Assembly (NCBI GenBank): GCA_002256485.1
Contig: NNSG01000003.1
Span: forward strand, 244,243 to 308,242
DNA: 64,000 bases
Origin: Fidelibacterota bacterium 408169
GTDB taxonomy: Bacteria; Fidelibacterota; Marinisomatia; Marinisomatales; TCS55
Reading direction: 5' to 3'
Shown here: one piece after another, positions 61,462 to 64,000 of the stretch
Layout of the letters: each line of letters begins with the position of its first letter
Position numbering within the stretch: position 1 is the first letter of the stretch
Notes under the pieces: generated by a model
The model's database searches: none
Told to the model about the DNA's origin: nothing
Seen by the model: only the letters and a program-made list of their open reading frames with translations
Translations under genes and position numbers: made by a program

Positions 61462-63810
61462 ATGAAAATAACTCTCATCATTTTATTTACAGCATCATTG
61501 TCCTATCCGCAAATCAATGGATCCGTTGTTGATGCAGAAACGAATCATCCACTTGCAGAAGTGAACATTACGGGCGGAAATACCGGAACTGCTTCTGATG
61601 AAAATGGTCAATTTACACTTGATATTGAAGCAGGTTTGAAACTGACTTTTTCCCATATTGGTTATTCAAATTTGACCATTCCAGCAAAAAAAGATATGAT
61701 GGTTAAACTGAAACCGATTGTAATTGAAAGTAGCGAAATAATTGTAAGAGGTGGATTAACACATGAAACATTGGCTCGATCAACATCCAGTATAACTGTT
61801 TTTAATAAGGATGAAATTCGCAAAGCAGATGGGAGTCATTTTCAAGTAATAATGGAATCCATTCCAAATTTGACTGCAGCAGGCGGAACAAGTCGCCCTC
61901 GGTATTTTCAGATCCGCGGTATTGGAGAACGAAGTCATTATTTTGCCGAAGGACCGCCAAACTTTTCTGTTGGTTTTGTTATTGATGACATTGATTTAAG
62001 CGGATTGGGTATGGCTGGAATGCTTTACGATCTGGATCAGATTGAAGTGTTTAAAGGTCCTCAATCAGCTATCTACGGTCCCAATGCATTGGCCGGGCTC
62101 ATCAGCTTAAAATCGGCTAATCCAGCTCATCGTGTTCAAAGTAGTTTTAGCTATTCATTAGGCACTGACAATTTGAAACGTAATAATTTTATGTTGAATA
62201 TTCCATTGGGCGACATGCTGGCATTTCGATTGGCGTGGGGAGATGGATCGAGTGATGGTTTTCGAACGAACACATTTTTGGATAAATCCAATACGAATGG
62301 ACGAAAAGAGGATTATATCCGGGAAAAACTTCTTTTTCAACCAAATGAAAATTTTCAAACAATTTTGACCGCATTCAGAGCTGTAATAGATAATAAGTAT
62401 GACGCATGGGCACCTGACAATAATACTGACCTGACCACATATACTAATCAGCAGGGAAATGATAGCCAGGAAACAAATGCCTATTCACTTAAAGCCAATT
62501 ATACAAAGGAAAAAATGAATGCATCATTTATTATCTCAAATTCTAATTCAGATCTGATCCATGCCTATGATGGCGATTGGGGTAATGATGATTATTGGTT
62601 AGAGGAACCATACAATTTTGATCCTAATGTGACCTATTGGAAATACGAGTTTTATGACAGCACAGCACGGTATCGTTCTAATCAGACTGTGGAAGGCAGG
62701 ATTAATTATGGTGATGTAGTAGTTGGGTATTATTCTAAATCTCTGGAAGAGAAAGATGATGCTATCGGTTGGCTTTTTGGCGGTGATGCTGCCCTGGCAG
62801 CCAGTGATTTCACATTTAATGTATCAGCCATATATGGACAATTTGATCGCTCCATATCAGAGAAGTTTAAGTTGAGTGCCAATTTCCGAAAAGAAAGAAA
62901 TGAAATAACATATAATGGTACAGCCAGTTATTTTGATTGGTATTCATATGAGTTGGCTCCTTTAGATACAGTTTCATTCAATGTTGAACATAATCTTATG
63001 GGTGGAAAGTTAGCGTTGCAATATTTGATGAATGATCAAATGAATGTATACGGAAGTTTTTCACGAGGATACAAAGCAGGAGGAGTGAATCAGCATCCAC
63101 TTCTTTTTGCTGAAAATAGACCTTTTGCTCCAGAATATATGACAAATCTTGAAATGGGATTAAGACGATACACAAATCGCTCTACAATTCATCTATCTTT
63201 ATTTATTGCAAACCGACAGGACCAACAAGTATCCATTTCAAGCCAACAACGGGAAGGGGACCCAAATAGTTTCATTTTTTATACTTCAAATGCAACTACA
63301 GGTTCGTTAAGCGGATTGGAAATGGATGGAACTTTTACATTGAATTCTTTATTAAAATTTTCCGGTTCTCTAGGAATTTTGAAAACTCATGTGGATGCAT
63401 TTACCTTTGAATCAGATTCCGGAGTGGTGTCAATATTAGGCGGAAGGGAAGCAGCACATGCGCCAAAATATTCTTATAGTTTTGCCGTGGATTATGAATA
63501 TGATAGTGGATTATTTGGAAGAGTAAAAATTACAGGAAAAGATAAATTTTATTTTTCAGATAGTCATAATGAAATATCTGATCCATACCAATTGCTCAAT
63601 GGCCATATGGGCTATCGATTTGGATTATGGTCTGTGAAAATTTGGGGACGGAATATATTTGACACTCGTTATGCCACAAGAGGATTTTACTTTGGGTTAG
63701 AACCTATATGGAATGAAGAACTCCAGGATCATGAATATCCGGACAAGAAATATGTCAGTTTTGGTGATCCGGTACATTTTGGATTAACCCTGGATTTTGC
63801 GTTTGATTAA
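61462..63810 (+). CDS. TonB-dependent receptor (predicted thiamine/thiamine-phosphate uptake)
   Basis: CarboxypepD_reg-like N-terminal domain, plug domain RPRYFQIRGIGERSHY...DQIEVFKGPQSAIYGPNALAGLISL, beta-barrel C-terminus; downstream of TPP riboswitch. Confidence 0.88.
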   Translation: MKITLIILFTASLSYPQINGSVVDAETNHPLAEVNITGGNTGTASDENGQFTLDIEAGLKLTFSHIGYSNLTIPAKKDMMVKLKPIVIESSEIIVRGGLTHETLARSTSSITVFNKDEIRKADGSHFQVIMESIPNLTAAGGTSRPRYFQIRGIGERSHYFAEGPPNFSVGFVIDDIDLSGLGMAGMLYDLDQIEVFKGPQSAIYGPNALAGLISLKSANPAHRVQSSFSYSLGTDNLKRNNFMLNIPLGDMLAFRLAWGDGSSDGFRTNTFLDKSNTNGRKEDYIREKLLFQPNENFQTILTAFRAVIDNKYDAWAPDNNTDLTTYTNQQGNDSQETNAYSLKANYTKEKMNASFIISNSNSDLIHAYDGDWGNDDYWLEEPYNFDPNVTYWKYEFYDSTARYRSNQTVEGRINYGDVVVGYYSKSLEEKDDAIGWLFGGDAALAASDFTFNVSAIYGQFDRSISEKFKLSANFRKERNEITYNGTASYFDWYSYELAPLDTVSFNVEHNLMGGKLALQYLMNDQMNVYGSFSRGYKAGGVNQHPLLFAENRPFAPEYMTNLEMGLRRYTNRSTIHLSLFIANRQDQQVSISSQQREGDPNSFIFYTSNATTGSLSGLEMDGTFTLNSLLKFSGSLGILKTHVDAFTFESDSGVVSILGGREAAHAPKYSYSFAVDYEYDSGLFGRVKITGKDKFYFSDSHNEISDPYQLLNGHMGYRFGLWSVKIWGRNIFDTRYATRGFYFGLEPIWNEELQDHEYPDKKYVSFGDPVHFGLTLDFAFD

Positions 63811-63862
63811 TTAAGGGAATTAATATGGTTGAAAAATAAAAAATAACTTATAAGCAAAAATC

Positions 63863-63941
63863 AGCGGACCTTGCTAACGAATAAACTCACCGGCGAAGCA
63901 TAAGCGAAGCGGCCGAAGCCCGCTGCAGCGCCTTGTTAAGT
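63863..63941. repeat. GC-rich attC-like (integron recombination site-like) or dispersed repeat element
   Basis: cagcggacctTGCTAACgaataaactcaccggcg...gcccgctgcagcgccttGTTAAGT; GTTRRRY and YAAC-type core ends, much more GC-rich than surroundings. Confidence 0.25.
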
Positions 63942-64000
63942 GTTTTATGCATGATACAAAGTGAATATGCCAATGCCAATAAAACCTACACCTGCAACAT

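Noticed and set aside
1-64000. CRISPR arrays, IS elements, prophage or rRNA
   Set aside because: No regularly spaced direct repeats, transposase/integrase ORFs, phage genes or rRNA-like sequence seen.

Overview
This 64 kb AT-rich bacterial window looks like FCB-group DNA, with a T9SS-type C-terminal sorting domain; I have not placed it taxonomically. From left to right it contains: (1) housekeeping genes (3' end of aconitase, serA, rpoD, M23 peptidase, miaB, TPR/SPOR proteins). (2) A selenocysteine tRNA (UCA anticodon, long variable arm) about 0.75 kb upstream of a multiheme-cytochrome (MHC) island at 10.4-25.3 kb. The island has a Cys-rich MerR-family regulator, eight MHC genes (81 CxxCH motifs by my count plus 3 atypical CX3CH/CX4CH motifs), a double-rhodanese lipoprotein and a predicted outer-membrane beta-barrel. 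(3) Two [NiFe]-hydrogenase operons at 25.9-43.3 kb flanking a divergent hypABFCDE block. One small subunit has the extra cysteines of O2-tolerant enzymes and the other has the standard pattern. (4) Two decayed fragments of the same OFA-type MFS transporter, bracketing the hydrogenase region. (5) PFOR, peptidases, adenosine deaminase, an OPT transporter and a TPP-riboswitch-controlled TonB-dependent receptor. The main finding is that the first MHC gene (10872-12272) is split in the ORF track by an in-frame TGA. That TGA is followed, at a suitable distance, by a 7-bp hairpin whose loop (AGGTT) resembles a bacterial SECIS, and a tRNA-Sec lies just upstream. I interpret the gene as a selenocysteine-containing multiheme cytochrome lipoprotein in a putative H2-to-extracellular electron-transfer system.
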